This document shows, piece after piece, positions 42,634 to 51,317 of a stretch of DNA of 64,000 nt. Source of the DNA: Saprospiraceae bacterium (GTDB lineage: Bacteria > Bacteroidota > Bacteroidia > Chitinophagales > Saprospiraceae); NCBI GenBank assembly GCA_022841745.1, contig JALHQW010000024.1:28266-92265 (forward strand). Reading direction: 5' to 3'. Under the pieces are notes generated by a model, which had not been told where the DNA came from, did no database searches, and was given only the letters and a program-made list of their open reading frames with translations. Within the stretch, counting starts at the first letter, position 1; every line of letters begins with the position of its first letter. The position numbers and the translations under genes were made by a program.

Positions 42634-44391
42634 ATGACTGTATCAACGCTTAACAGACGGTCGTTTTTCCAAAAACTTGGCAAGGCCATGCCCCATGGGG
42701 CGGGCGAGCAGGGCCAGGCTGGGGAAAAACTGAACCCGTTCCGCATCAGCGACCAAGAGCTGCCGCTGGTGCCGCCGCCCACCACCACCATCTCCCTGAG
42801 CGGGGGCTTGGAGCCTTACAACGGCCCTTGGGATGTTGACCAAGCTACCCACTTGCTCCGCCGCATCTGCTTCGGCGTGAAGAAGGCAGACCTCGACTTG
42901 TTGCTTGGCATGACCGTGGATGAGGCTGTGAGCCATGTACTAAACACGAGCCTGCCGCAGACAAAACCCGTTTACAACTACTTCGAAGATACTGACCCCA
43001 ACAACCCCTACGATTACGAGGAGCCGAACTTGCAATTAGGCGAGACCTGGGTCACGGAGCCTTATGATTTCAACGGTGACGCCGAAGGCTACCGCATCCA
43101 GAGCTTCCGGGGCTGGTGGCTGGAGCAGATGGTGAACCAAGGGGCGAGCATCCTGGAGAAGCTGACGCTTTTTTGGCACAACCATTTTGCAACGCAAACC
43201 GCTTCTTATTTCAACGGAAAGGGCTGCTACCAGCACAACGAACTACTGCGCTCCAAGGCACTCGGCAATTTCAAGGAAATGACCAAGGCCGTCACCCTCG
43301 ACCCGCTGATGCTCATTTACCTCAACGGCGTTTACAACACCAAATGGGCACCCGACGAGAACTACGCCCGCGAGTTGCAGGAGCTTTTCACCATCGGAAA
43401 GGACAACCCCGACCACTACACCGAAGAGGACGTGGTGGCTGCTGCCAGGGTGCTGACGGGCTGGAAGATTGACTACGAGAAAGCCACGATGTGGTACTAC
43501 GCCGTTGACCACGACAATACCGACAAGCAGTTCAGCGCATTTTACAACAACACCGTCATACCTGGCAACGTGAACGCCGAGGTGGAACTGGACGCCTTGC
43601 TCGACATGATTTTTGCCAAAAACGAGGTGGCCGAATACCTCTGCCGCAAGCTCTACCGCTGGTTCGTCTATTACCATATTGACGCCACCACCGAGGCCAA
43701 CGTCATACAGCCGCTGGCGCAAATCTTCCGCAGCGGCGGCTATGAAATACAGCCCGTGCTGGAAACCCTGCTCAAGAGCACCCATTTCTTCGATGCCGTG
43801 AACAAGGGCTGTTATATCAAGACACCTGTGGACATCGTCATCGGAACCCTGCGCAGCTTCAACTTGGGCATCCCCTCCCAGACCTATTGGGACGATTTTG
43901 AGATGAAGTACTTCCTCACCGATATGTTGATTGGCCAACAGATGGTGCCCGGCGACCCTCCCAACGTGGCTGGTTGGCAGGCCTTCCGCCAAGTGCCTTT
44001 GTACTACCGCATGTGGGTCAACAGCACCACGGTGCGCAGGCGCAACGAATACCTTGCACTTCTCTTCTCACCTTTTATAGCCACCAGCGACGACAACCGG
44101 CTACAGATAATCCCCGTGGATTTCGCCGCCCAGATGAGCAACCCTTACGACCCCGTTGTGATGATTGATGATATGGTGAAAATCCTGCTGCCTCAACCCT
44201 TGTCCGACAACAAGAAATGGCTGTTGAAGAACATCCTGCTCTCTGGCCAATCGAGCGACAGCTACTGGACGATTGCCTGGTCGGATTATGTCAACGACCC
44301 CAGCAACGATATGTACTACAGCATTGTCAACACCCGCTTGACCAATATGCTGGCCTACATGCTGCTGCTGCCCGAATACCAATTGGCATAG
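42634..44391 (+). CDS. DUF1800 family protein
   Basis: Protein of 585 residues of the DUF1800 family, almost always paired with a DUF1501 gene as here. Landmarks are ATHLLRRICFGVKKADLDLL near the N-terminus, LTLFWHNHFATQ, YARELQELFTIGKDN, the AARVLTGWKIDY segment and CRKLYRWFVYYHI. The N-terminus (STLNRRSFFQKLGKA) resembles the start of twin-arginine-type leaders, but no clear hydrophobic core follows. The pair is thought to act at the cell envelope; the biochemical function is unestablished. The DUF1501 gene starts 70 bp downstream. Confidence 0.9.
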   Translation: MTVSTLNRRSFFQKLGKAMPHGAGEQGQAGEKLNPFRISDQELPLVPPPTTTISLSGGLEPYNGPWDVDQATHLLRRICFGVKKADLDLLLGMTVDEAVSHVLNTSLPQTKPVYNYFEDTDPNNPYDYEEPNLQLGETWVTEPYDFNGDAEGYRIQSFRGWWLEQMVNQGASILEKLTLFWHNHFATQTASYFNGKGCYQHNELLRSKALGNFKEMTKAVTLDPLMLIYLNGVYNTKWAPDENYARELQELFTIGKDNPDHYTEEDVVAAARVLTGWKIDYEKATMWYYAVDHDNTDKQFSAFYNNTVIPGNVNAEVELDALLDMIFAKNEVAEYLCRKLYRWFVYYHIDATTEANVIQPLAQIFRSGGYEIQPVLETLLKSTHFFDAVNKGCYIKTPVDIVIGTLRSFNLGIPSQTYWDDFEMKYFLTDMLIGQQMVPGDPPNVAGWQAFRQVPLYYRMWVNSTTVRRRNEYLALLFSPFIATSDDNRLQIIPVDFAAQMSNPYDPVVMIDDMVKILLPQPLSDNKKWLLKNILLSGQSSDSYWTIAWSDYVNDPSNDMYYSIVNTRLTNMLAYMLLLPEYQLA

Positions 44392-44461
44392 GAAACTGAG
44401 GGGCTGGTCGCATTGATGCCTTCAATCCCTCAATCCTTCAATCCATCAATCCTTTCTTAAA

Positions 44462-46063
44462 ATGAAAAGAAGAAACTTCCTTCGCACGGCCGGGGCCACC
44501 GCAGCCCTCACGCCGTTCCTCCATAGTGGCTTTGCCATCAATCCTTTGGCGAAAAGCTCCATGTTTGGTTCCTTGGGCGCTGCTGCCGCAATGAGCGGCA
44601 AAATCATGGTCTTCATTGAACTGAACGGCGGCAACGACGGCCTCAACACCCTCATCCCGCTCGACCAGTACAGCAAGCTCTCCCTGCACCGCAGCGGCGT
44701 GCTCATCCCCGAAAACAAGGTACTGCCCCTCAACGGCTATGCCGACACAGGGCTGCACCCCAGCATGAGCGCCATGCAGCAACTGTTCAATGACGGCCTC
44801 ATGAGCATTGTGCATGACGTAGGTTACCCTCAGCAGGACTACTCGCACTTCCGCTCGATGGACATCTGGCATTCGGCCAGTGCCAGCGACCAGTACCTCG
44901 ACACGGGCTGGATGGGCCGAACCCTACAGGGCGAGTACCCTGCCTTCCCGAATGGCTACCCCAACGAGGACACGCCAGACCCATTGGCCATCCAGATTGG
45001 TTCCACCTTGCCGCTGGCGTTCATGGGGTCGGGCTATTCCATGGGCATGACCCTTGGCAATGCCAATGATTTCGACAACGTTTTCATCAACGATTTTGTG
45101 GAGCCTGCCCCAGCCACGCCCTATGGCGACGAATTGGAGTATATACGATTGATGCAGCATCAATCACAGGTTTACTATGAGGTCATCAAAGAGGCAGCCG
45201 AGGCACAGCCGGACAACCTATCACCGTTGTACCCGCCCATGTACGAGAATTACCTCGCTGACCAGCTCAGGGTGGTGGCCCGGCTCATTGGAGGCGGCAT
45301 GCAAACGCCCGTTTATGTGGTGTCCATCGGTGGCTTCGATACGCACAGCGAGCAGGTGATTGAAGGTTCGGTGGACGTAGAGGGTACCAATTCCAAGGGA
45401 GAGGACAACCATGCGCTTTTGCTCCGCAAACTGTCTGACGCCATTGCCGCTTTTCAAGATGACATGGAGCGCATGGGCAAGGCAGACATCGTAGCGGGCA
45501 TGACCTTCTCCGAGTTTGGCCGCACCATTGCCTCCAATTTCAGCACGGGTACCGACCACGGTGCAGCCGCACCACTCTTCGTCTTCGGCAAGGGCGTGAA
45601 CCCCGGCATCATCGGCAACAACCCAGACATCCCGCAAGACCTTGCCATCAGCGGGGACGTGCCGATGGCCTACGATTTTAGGCAGGTCTATGCCAGCGTG
45701 ATTCAGGATTGGTTCGGCCTCACGAGCATGAACAGCGTCCTTTTCAACGACTTCGACATACTGCCCATCTTCAAGGGCACCTCCAATACCAAGGAGGACA
45801 AACGGGACATTTTCGGTGTGAGCAACTACCCGAACCCCGTCACTTCGTACACCACGATTTTGTTCAGCACCTTCAACAATGCCCATGTGGTCATCAACCT
45901 CATGGATGCACAGGGTCGTTTCATCCTTCAAATTGCCGAAGGCAGCTACAATTCCGGCCTCCATCAGGTGCGGTTTGACCGCTCGAACTTGCCGAGCGGC
46001 ACCTACTTCTACCAAGTGGTGCAGAACGGCATGGGCGTGACGAAGAAAATGCTCGTTTTTTGA
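44462..46063 (+). CDS. DUF1501 family protein with T9SS sorting domain
   Basis: Protein of 533 residues. A Tat-like leader (MKRRNFLRTAGATAALTPFL) precedes the DUF1501 sulfatase-like core: MVFIELNGGNDGLNTLIPLD, the YSHFRSMDIWHSA segment, VVSIGGFDTHSEQ, and VAGMTFSEFGRTIASN followed by GTDHGAAAPLFVFG, motifs that bind metal in alkaline-phosphatase-fold enzymes. The last ~80 residues (SNYPNPVTSYTTILF, GTYFYQVVQNG) form a type A T9SS sorting domain, so the protein should be exported to the cell surface. It is transcribed with DUF1800, and a strong hairpin terminator follows. Confidence 0.92.
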   Translation: MKRRNFLRTAGATAALTPFLHSGFAINPLAKSSMFGSLGAAAAMSGKIMVFIELNGGNDGLNTLIPLDQYSKLSLHRSGVLIPENKVLPLNGYADTGLHPSMSAMQQLFNDGLMSIVHDVGYPQQDYSHFRSMDIWHSASASDQYLDTGWMGRTLQGEYPAFPNGYPNEDTPDPLAIQIGSTLPLAFMGSGYSMGMTLGNANDFDNVFINDFVEPAPATPYGDELEYIRLMQHQSQVYYEVIKEAAEAQPDNLSPLYPPMYENYLADQLRVVARLIGGGMQTPVYVVSIGGFDTHSEQVIEGSVDVEGTNSKGEDNHALLLRKLSDAIAAFQDDMERMGKADIVAGMTFSEFGRTIASNFSTGTDHGAAAPLFVFGKGVNPGIIGNNPDIPQDLAISGDVPMAYDFRQVYASVIQDWFGLTSMNSVLFNDFDILPIFKGTSNTKEDKRDIFGVSNYPNPVTSYTTILFSTFNNAHVVINLMDAQGRFILQIAEGSYNSGLHQVRFDRSNLPSGTYFYQVVQNGMGVTKKMLVF

Positions 46064-46088
46064 TTAGGATAAATAACAGCTAAAAAGC

Positions 46089-46124
46089 AAGGGCATGGTG
46101 GATATATCCGCCATGCCCTTTTTT
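46089..46124 (+). terminator. Terminator after DUF1501
   Basis: Stem AAGGGCATGGTGGAT / ATCCGCCATGCCCTT around a short loop, followed by TTTT. Confidence 0.85.
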
Positions 46125-46150
46125 CTTATAGAAAACACTGTATAAAGCAA

Positions 46151-47329
46151 TCATGCCCCACCCTTCACCACCATGCCAGCATAGCGTAGCACTTCGCCGT
46201 TGCTCACCTCCAACAGGTATTGACCCGGCGGCAGGTGTACGCCCGACGATTCAAGCGTCAGCACCTGTGGGCCTTTCATAGCTTCATATTGCCTTGTAAG
46301 GACGGTGCGGCCCAGCATGTCCACCAATCGGATAGTGAGGCGTTCGGCCAAGGGACTATCGAAGCGAAGGCTGAGTTTGGTGTCAAACGGATTTGGGAAA
46401 ACCTCCACGGCCAGCGCCTCGTGCGGGGTAGGGTAGGCCGGTTGGTAGGGCGCTGGTGTTGTTGGAATGGACAAGGTCGGCTGGGCTTGGCGCTTTGCTT
46501 GTTGCTTCGCAATGGCCCTTTCCGCTCGGCGGTCGGCGATGCTTTCTATTAAATTGCTCATGAATCGGCGGGCCTTGTGCCGAATGATATTGTAGAGTGT
46601 TTGGTCTCTTTGGATGATGACGACTTCTCCGACCGTTGCTTTACTGTATTGCATTACCTGATTTGCAATAAGCTGCCCTGGGGCAAGGTACAGCGCTTGC
46701 GATGCAAAACCTGTATAGCTGAACTCCAGACCTGGCGCTTCGATGGTATCAGGTATCAGAAGATTGTAGCTGCCGTCAATATCCGTGATAGTGCCAATGC
46801 TCGTCCCTTGGACGAGTACCATTACGCCAATCAGCGTTTCGCCCGTTTCAAAATCTGTCACCTTGCCAGTGATAATTCGGTTCTTATTTTCGACAATAAT
46901 CGTATCACCTATAAGTGCCTTTGGTGTAGCAGGGGCCACGTCCACATCTCCCAAAACTTGCCGGACGTTGGTTGTATTTGGCCGAGGACAGGCCACTTTT
47001 CCCATCAATTGTTTTGTGCTTTGCGCCTGTGCCCAGCCGCCCAGCAGCAAGCCCGGCACCATGATGCCCAGCGCCCGCAGCCGATTGCCGAAGCCATTGG
47101 GCTGCACGACATGGAGTGGGCGTTGCAATTGGTCGGCCCTGAACCTACCGCAGGTATTTGAGCTGCCCTGCTCGAAGTATTTGGCCACTTCCCGGTCGGT
47201 CTTGCCCGTGAAGTCCATGACGGTTTTTTGGCAGCTCTGGCAGAATCGGCCTTGCTCAGCAGCGGTCATTTTTTGCCAATCTTCATGGCAGGGCGTGGGG
47301 ATGGCGAGGGTAACGGGCTGTTGCTTCAT
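46151..47329 (-). CDS. CarboxypepD_reg-like protein with Cys-rich N-terminus and T9SS-type C-terminus
   Basis: Protein of 392 residues from the ATG at 47329. The first ~70 residues contain the Cys pattern PTPCHEDWQKMTAAEQGRFC, then CQKTVMDF and later NTCGRFRADQL, a Bacteroidota-specific N-terminal motif of unknown role. A hydrophobic segment (LRALGIMVPGLLLGGWAQAQ) follows at about 85-103, so the Cys-rich part should face the cytoplasm. Next come a CarboxypepD_reg-like domain (ITGKVTDFETGETLIGVMVL...ITDIDGSYNL) and, at the end, a T9SS-type sorting or adhesion module (VFPNPFDTKLSLRFDSPL, PPGQYLLEVSNGE). An internal hydrophobic segment before a sorting domain is odd for a secreted protein. Confidence 0.75.
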   Translation of the reverse strand: MKQQPVTLAIPTPCHEDWQKMTAAEQGRFCQSCQKTVMDFTGKTDREVAKYFEQGSSNTCGRFRADQLQRPLHVVQPNGFGNRLRALGIMVPGLLLGGWAQAQSTKQLMGKVACPRPNTTNVRQVLGDVDVAPATPKALIGDTIIVENKNRIITGKVTDFETGETLIGVMVLVQGTSIGTITDIDGSYNLLIPDTIEAPGLEFSYTGFASQALYLAPGQLIANQVMQYSKATVGEVVIIQRDQTLYNIIRHKARRFMSNLIESIADRRAERAIAKQQAKRQAQPTLSIPTTPAPYQPAYPTPHEALAVEVFPNPFDTKLSLRFDSPLAERLTIRLVDMLGRTVLTRQYEAMKGPQVLTLESSGVHLPPGQYLLEVSNGEVLRYAGMVVKGGA

Positions 47330-47460
47330 CTTGTGGCTTTTTAAGCGTGAAAAAATGGTGGTGATGCGTTGAGGGAAGATGATGCAACGGGGTGGAAGGA
47401 ATGCATAAGGGAGGCCTTTTTTTTGGGATGCCAGCAAATGCGCTATTCATGGACTCACCC

Positions 47461-48102
47461 TCATGGCTGCAACCTTTCAATCACCCACGTAGCATCCTCG
47501 TCCTTTTTATACAAAAACCGGTCGTGCAGCCTGCTCTTCTGCCCCTGCCAGAACTCGAAGCTGGTGGGCACCACCCGGTAGCCGCCCCAGAAGCTGGGCA
47601 GCGGCACCTCGCCCTCACCGAACTTCTGCTTCATCTCCTCCCATTTCATCAGCAGCGCCTGCTTGGAGGAGATGGGGCTGCTCTGGTTCGACACCCATGC
47701 CCCGATTTGGCTGCCCTTGGGCCGGGTCATGAAGTACTTGATGGATTCGGCCATGCTCACTTTCTCCACCGTGCCAGTGATGATGACCTGCCGCTCCAGG
47801 TCGTGCCACGGGAAGTGCAGCGCCACCTTGGGGTTGTGCGCCATTTCCTGCGCCTTGCGGCTGCCGTAGTTGGTGTAGAACACAAAGCCATGCCCGTCGA
47901 ATTGTTTCAACAAAACCATGCGGATGGAGGGCTGCCCGTCTTCGCCCACGGTGGCGAGGGTGACGGCATTGGGCATCCGGAAGCCCGCCCGCTCCACATC
48001 CTCGAACCATTTCTCGAACTGTTTGGTGGGGTCGGCGTCGAGGTTTTCACGGCGGAGGCCGGCTATCTCGAATTCATCGCGCATGTAGCTGAGGTCTTTC
48101 AT
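47461..48102 (-). CDS. pdxH: Pyridoxamine 5'-phosphate oxidase
   Basis: FMN-dependent enzyme oxidising pyridoxine and pyridoxamine 5'-phosphate to pyridoxal 5'-phosphate, the last step of vitamin B6 synthesis and salvage. It has 213 residues from the ATG at 48102, the usual length. Signature segments are present: NAVTLATVGEDGQPSIRMVL (FMN site), GFVFYTNYGSRKAQEM, VALHFPWHDLERQVIITGTV, and the family C-terminal pattern WGGYRVVPTSFEFWQGQKSR with LHDRF. An in-frame upstream ATG at 48210 overlaps the divergent gene and is not used here. Confidence 0.96.
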   Translation of the reverse strand: MKDLSYMRDEFEIAGLRRENLDADPTKQFEKWFEDVERAGFRMPNAVTLATVGEDGQPSIRMVLLKQFDGHGFVFYTNYGSRKAQEMAHNPKVALHFPWHDLERQVIITGTVEKVSMAESIKYFMTRPKGSQIGAWVSNQSSPISSKQALLMKWEEMKQKFGEGEVPLPSFWGGYRVVPTSFEFWQGQKSRLHDRFLYKKDEDATWVIERLQP

Positions 48103-48208
48103 CTGTGATATTTTTTCGCAAAGGAACAGTGAACGCAGGGAAAAGTTAAGTGATTTTCCACCATATTGCATGGTCATTTTTTTCATCACAAAACAAAACC
48201 AACCCGCC

Positions 48209-48568
48209 ATGTCGAACAGCTCGAAAACAATCTATTATTTCGCCCTTTACCTGTTTCCGTTGAGCCTCCTTCTTCTGCTGGCTCCCAATTTTTTGCTCAA
48301 GACCTTCATGCTGCCCCCAACCGATGAGGTTTGGATTAGGGTGGTCGGCATGTTGGTGTTCTTCTTGGGGGTGATTTATTACAATGCGGCCCGCTTGGAA
48401 CTGCACAGCATCTACAAGGTATTTGCCTACAACCGCATCGGGGTGCTGTTTTTCTTCATCGTATTTGTGGTGCTCGGCTGGTCGGAGTGGCCCTTGATTC
48501 TGTTCGGCGTGATTGATGCAGCGGCTGGGCTTTGGACATTGTCGGCACTGAAAAAGGAGGGGCGTTGA
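48209..48568 (+). CDS. Small four-helix membrane protein
   Basis: Unrecognised membrane protein of 119 residues from the ATG at 48209. Four hydrophobic segments are visible (IYYFALYLFPLSLLLLLAP, VVGMLVFFLGVIYYNAA, IGVLFFFIVFVVLGW, PLILFGVIDAAAGLWTLSAL), with a conserved-looking ARLELHSIYK loop between the second and third. Similar short proteins are annotated as hypothetical in many Bacteroidota. It is divergent from pdxH by 106 bp and followed by a terminator hairpin. Confidence 0.75.
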   Translation: MSNSSKTIYYFALYLFPLSLLLLLAPNFLLKTFMLPPTDEVWIRVVGMLVFFLGVIYYNAARLELHSIYKVFAYNRIGVLFFFIVFVVLGWSEWPLILFGVIDAAAGLWTLSALKKEGR

Positions 48569-48581
48569 ATTAGAAATGAGA

Positions 48582-48610
48582 ATCCCCTGCCCGTAAATAC
48601 AGGCAGGGGC
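48582..48610. terminator. Hairpin between convergent genes
   Basis: CCCCTGCC, 11-base loop, GGCAGGGG, between the four-helix membrane protein gene and the first barrel gene. No strong T-tract on either side. Confidence 0.55.
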
Positions 48611-48691
48611 ATCCTTCTACCGATTAGGTTTTCCGATGGCATGGCGAAATTGCTATTGCCAATGGTGGCAGTTATTCAAGAATTAAAAAGC

Positions 48692-49330
48692 TCATTCACC
48701 CAAGCGGTACAAGTAACCGAAAGTCAGGCTTGTTGCTCGCTGATCTTGGTAAGTGTAAGGGGGTAGCGTTGATGTTTTTTTCAAACTGTTCAAGCCGCGA
48801 AGGTGACGGACGTCCATAAATACAATGCCTTTTTTGAGGTTAAGTCCTAAGCCTCCCCCCATGCTTAGGCTTAGTTGAAACCGGTTATAATCTCCCCACT
48901 CCTCCTCCCAGTTTTTTTTGGAGTTTAGTGCACTAAGGGCATATCCAAAAGTTGGCCCAAATACAGCATAAACATTGAAATACCTTTCGTTGATTTTCAA
49001 CTTAGCTAACAAGGGAAAATCAAAACAGTTGACGACGGACTTTTCAACGTTGCTATCGCCGCCCCAACCTTTTTGTATTATAACCAACTCGGGTTGTAGG
49101 GCAAAATATTTCGACACCCCAATCTCTAGGATGCCTGCAAAGGCACTGCCCGTCAACACCTTTGAATTTTCGGAGTAGTTTTTACCCAATCCGTAAAACT
49201 CAACACCACGTTCATTGTACCAAGCAAAGTTGAGACCTCCCCTTATGCCTATGAAATTCTGAGCTGTGAGAAGGCTGCTGAGAAGGGTAAAAAATACTAC
49301 AACTATTGAAAAATTCTTGAGGCGAACCAT
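48692..49330 (-). CDS. Outer membrane beta-barrel protein, tandem paralogue 1
   Basis: Porin-like (OMP_b-brl family) protein of 212 residues from the ATG at 49330, with a signal peptide (IVVVFFTLLSSLLTAQ). The eight-stranded barrel pattern starts with FIGIRGGLNFAWYN and includes GILEIGVSKYFALQPELVII and GPTFGYALSALNS, ending TSLTFGYLYRLGE. It is the most diverged of three tandem paralogues (others at 49599 and 50514). All three likely sit in the outer membrane as small barrels of unknown ligand. Confidence 0.87.
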   Translation of the reverse strand: MVRLKNFSIVVVFFTLLSSLLTAQNFIGIRGGLNFAWYNERGVEFYGLGKNYSENSKVLTGSAFAGILEIGVSKYFALQPELVIIQKGWGGDSNVEKSVVNCFDFPLLAKLKINERYFNVYAVFGPTFGYALSALNSKKNWEEEWGDYNRFQLSLSMGGGLGLNLKKGIVFMDVRHLRGLNSLKKTSTLPPYTYQDQRATSLTFGYLYRLGE

Positions 49331-49439
49331 GACTTCATTTGTTAGTGAAAAATACTTATCCAAATACAATAGTTGCTCTTTGCCATTACAAAGTCAATGA
49401 TAAATGATACCATAGGATAATAAATTTTTCGCTTGCAAG

Positions 49440-49540
49440 GGAGCTCCATCAGGTATTTGTAGCGTCGGTTTGACCTCGGTATATTGGCCTCCAACTAAGC
49501 CTATGCATAAAACTTCACAACCACCCTTGTGGAGGGTATT
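49440..49540. repeat. Duplicated divergent-promoter segment with remnant of an acyl-CoA ligase start, copy 1
   Basis: It shares TTGTAGCGTCGGTTTGACC and GGCCTCCAACTAAGCCTATG with copy 2 (50355-50447), and the AACTAAGCCTATG block with the real ligase start at 51306-51320. The ATG corresponds to the ligase start codon and is followed by a few decayed codons. Confidence 0.75.
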
Positions 49541-49577
49541 AAAAAAGCCTCCGACCACATTTGCTGTCGGAGGCTTC
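49541..49577 (-). terminator. Terminator of barrel gene 2
   Basis: Read on the minus strand: AAGCCTCCGAC, loop of 11, GTCGGAGGCTT, then TTTT. It lies 22 bp after the stop of the gene at 49599. Confidence 0.85.
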
Positions 49578-49598
49578 TCACTTCTAAGACTAATTGAA

Positions 49599-50240
49599 TT
49601 ATTCGCCCAAGCGGTGCAGGTAGCCGAAGGTCAAGCCAACACCCCTATTTTTTATAGTGACGTCAATGTAATCCTCTTCAATAGCTGATACTTCCGCCAA
49701 GTTGTTTAAGCTAAATTGGTAACGGACGTCCAAGAAAGCAGTGCCTTTCTTGAGGTTCAGGCCGAGTCCGCCACCAAGGCTTGCGCCTATTTCAAAGCGG
49801 TTGTAGCCCTCCCAGTCCTCGTCCTTGAATTTGTAGTCGCCATTCTTGCCACTAAGGGCGTAGCCAAAAGTCGGACCTGCAGCCGCATAAACATTGAAGT
49901 ATTCGCTACCATATTTGAACTTGGCCAATAAAGGGAAATCAATATGGTTGAATACTACGTCTTCGTCTTCGTTTTTGCCCGAACCACCTTTTTGGATAAA
50001 AACGAGCTCAGGTTGGATGGCAAAATACTTTGACAAACCAATTTCCACCATCCCAGCAAATGCAGCACCTGTCATTACCTCCGAGGTCTCGGATTCGCTC
50101 TCGCCTCCGTAACTGACTTTAGCATACTCCTTCGCAAAGTTGAAACCTCCCCTTGCACCTATCGAAATCTGCGCAGTGAGAAGGCCGCATGTGACGATAA
50201 AAAATACCGCCACAACCGAAAGTCTTTTAATAAGTGTCAT
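49599..50240 (-). CDS. Outer membrane beta-barrel protein, tandem paralogue 2
   Basis: Barrel protein of 213 residues from the ATG at 50240, with a signal peptide (VVAVFFIVTCGLLTAQ). It is very similar to paralogue 3: ISIGARGGFNFAKE, AGMVEIGLSKYFAIQPELVF, QKGGSGKNE, GPTFGYALSGKNG, GLTFGYLHRLGE. A serine/glutamate-rich loop (GGESESETSE) distinguishes it. Its own terminator and a duplicated upstream segment suggest it arose from duplication of a unit made of promoter, gene and terminator. The function is unknown. Confidence 0.88.
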   Translation of the reverse strand: MTLIKRLSVVAVFFIVTCGLLTAQISIGARGGFNFAKEYAKVSYGGESESETSEVMTGAAFAGMVEIGLSKYFAIQPELVFIQKGGSGKNEDEDVVFNHIDFPLLAKFKYGSEYFNVYAAAGPTFGYALSGKNGDYKFKDEDWEGYNRFEIGASLGGGLGLNLKKGTAFLDVRYQFSLNNLAEVSAIEEDYIDVTIKNRGVGLTFGYLHRLGE

Positions 50241-50354
50241 GGCTAAAAAATTTTTAAGTGAAAAATGCTTAATCGTTTGCAATGATTGCCTTTTACCGTG
50301 AGAAATCCAATGATTAATGATACCCTGGGATAGAAAAAATTTTCGCTTTCAAGG

Positions 50355-50455
50355 GAACGCTAACAGGTAATTGTAGCGTCGGTATGACCATGTTGAATTG
50401 GCCTCCAACTAAGCCTATGCAAAACTTCACAACCATCCTTGTAGAGGTCATTAAA
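50355..50455. repeat. Duplicated divergent-promoter segment with ligase-start remnant, copy 2
   Basis: After GGCCTCCAACTAAGCCTATG the next codons (CAAAACTTCACA) parallel the ligase's CTAAATTTTACC (N-F-T in both). The frame soon enters the terminator of barrel gene 3. Confidence 0.78.
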
Positions 50456-50456
50456 A

Positions 50457-50495
50457 GAAAAGCCTCTGACCACATTTGCAGTCGGAGGCTTCGCT
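50457..50495 (-). terminator. Terminator of barrel gene 3
   Basis: Minus strand: AAGCCTCCGACT, loop, GGTCAGAGGCTT, then TTCTTTT. It is a diverged copy of the terminator at 49541. Confidence 0.82.
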
Positions 50496-50513
50496 CTTCA
50501 AAGATTAATAGAG

Positions 50514-51131
50514 CTATTCGCCTAAGTTGTGCAGATAGCCTATGCTCAAGCCAATGCCCTTGTTGTGCGATTTGAAATCTTCGTCAAATTCGTTGTCGGC
50601 AATATTGCTCAAGCCAAGAAGGTAGCGGGCATCCACGAAGACCATGCCTGCGCCCATTTTGATGCCGACCCCTCCACCAAAGTTTGCGCCTATTTCAAAG
50701 CGATTGTATGCTTCCCAGTCCTCAATTTTTTCACCGTCAGCTTCACCGCTAAGTGAATAGCCGAAACTTGGGCCTACTGACACGAAAGCTCCAATCATCT
50801 CCGTTCCGAACTTGTATTTCAAGAGAATCGGAACTTCGAAATGGTTTAGGACAAGCTTGAATTCTTCATCGAAAACTTCAGTTTTTCCACCTTTTTGGAC
50901 AAAAACCAACTCTGGCTGTATGGCAAAGTTCTCGGTCAAACCAATTTCGGCGATGCCTGCAAACGCCAGCCCCATGATATTGTCGGTCGTGATTTCAATG
51001 CCATCCCCTTCTGAGGTTTGTTTGGCCAAATTGACGCCACCCCTTAAACCCAATGAAAGTTGAGCCATGAGGAGGCCATTGGCAGCGATGAAGATTGCTG
51101 CCAGCAGGGAGATTTTTTTTAGAAGTCTCAT
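50514..51131 (-). CDS. Outer membrane beta-barrel protein, tandem paralogue 3
   Basis: Barrel protein of 205 residues from the ATG at 51131, with a signal peptide (LLAAIFIAANGLLMAQ). Pattern: LSLGLRGGVNLAKQ, AGIAEIGLTENFAIQPELVF, VQKGGKTEVFDEE, GPSFGYSLSGEAD, GLSIGYLHNLGE. It is divergent from the acyl-CoA ligase gene at 51318, the arrangement probably ancestral to the triplication because only here is the ligase complete. Confidence 0.88.
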   Translation of the reverse strand: MRLLKKISLLAAIFIAANGLLMAQLSLGLRGGVNLAKQTSEGDGIEITTDNIMGLAFAGIAEIGLTENFAIQPELVFVQKGGKTEVFDEEFKLVLNHFEVPILLKYKFGTEMIGAFVSVGPSFGYSLSGEADGEKIEDWEAYNRFEIGANFGGGVGIKMGAGMVFVDARYLLGLSNIADNEFDEDFKSHNKGIGLSIGYLHNLGE

Positions 51132-51317
51132 GACATGTTGTTTTAGTGAAAGAATCTTTTTTATCAATCACAAGGTTTCATAAATACCCAATCAAAGGCA
51201 AGGATTTATGCCATGATGTATGGCCCAGAAATGAAAACATTTGTCACTCCCCACCTAAATCATGGGTTTGCTTTGCAGAATCCTATGCGCACACTAACTT
51301 GGCCTCAAACTAAGCCT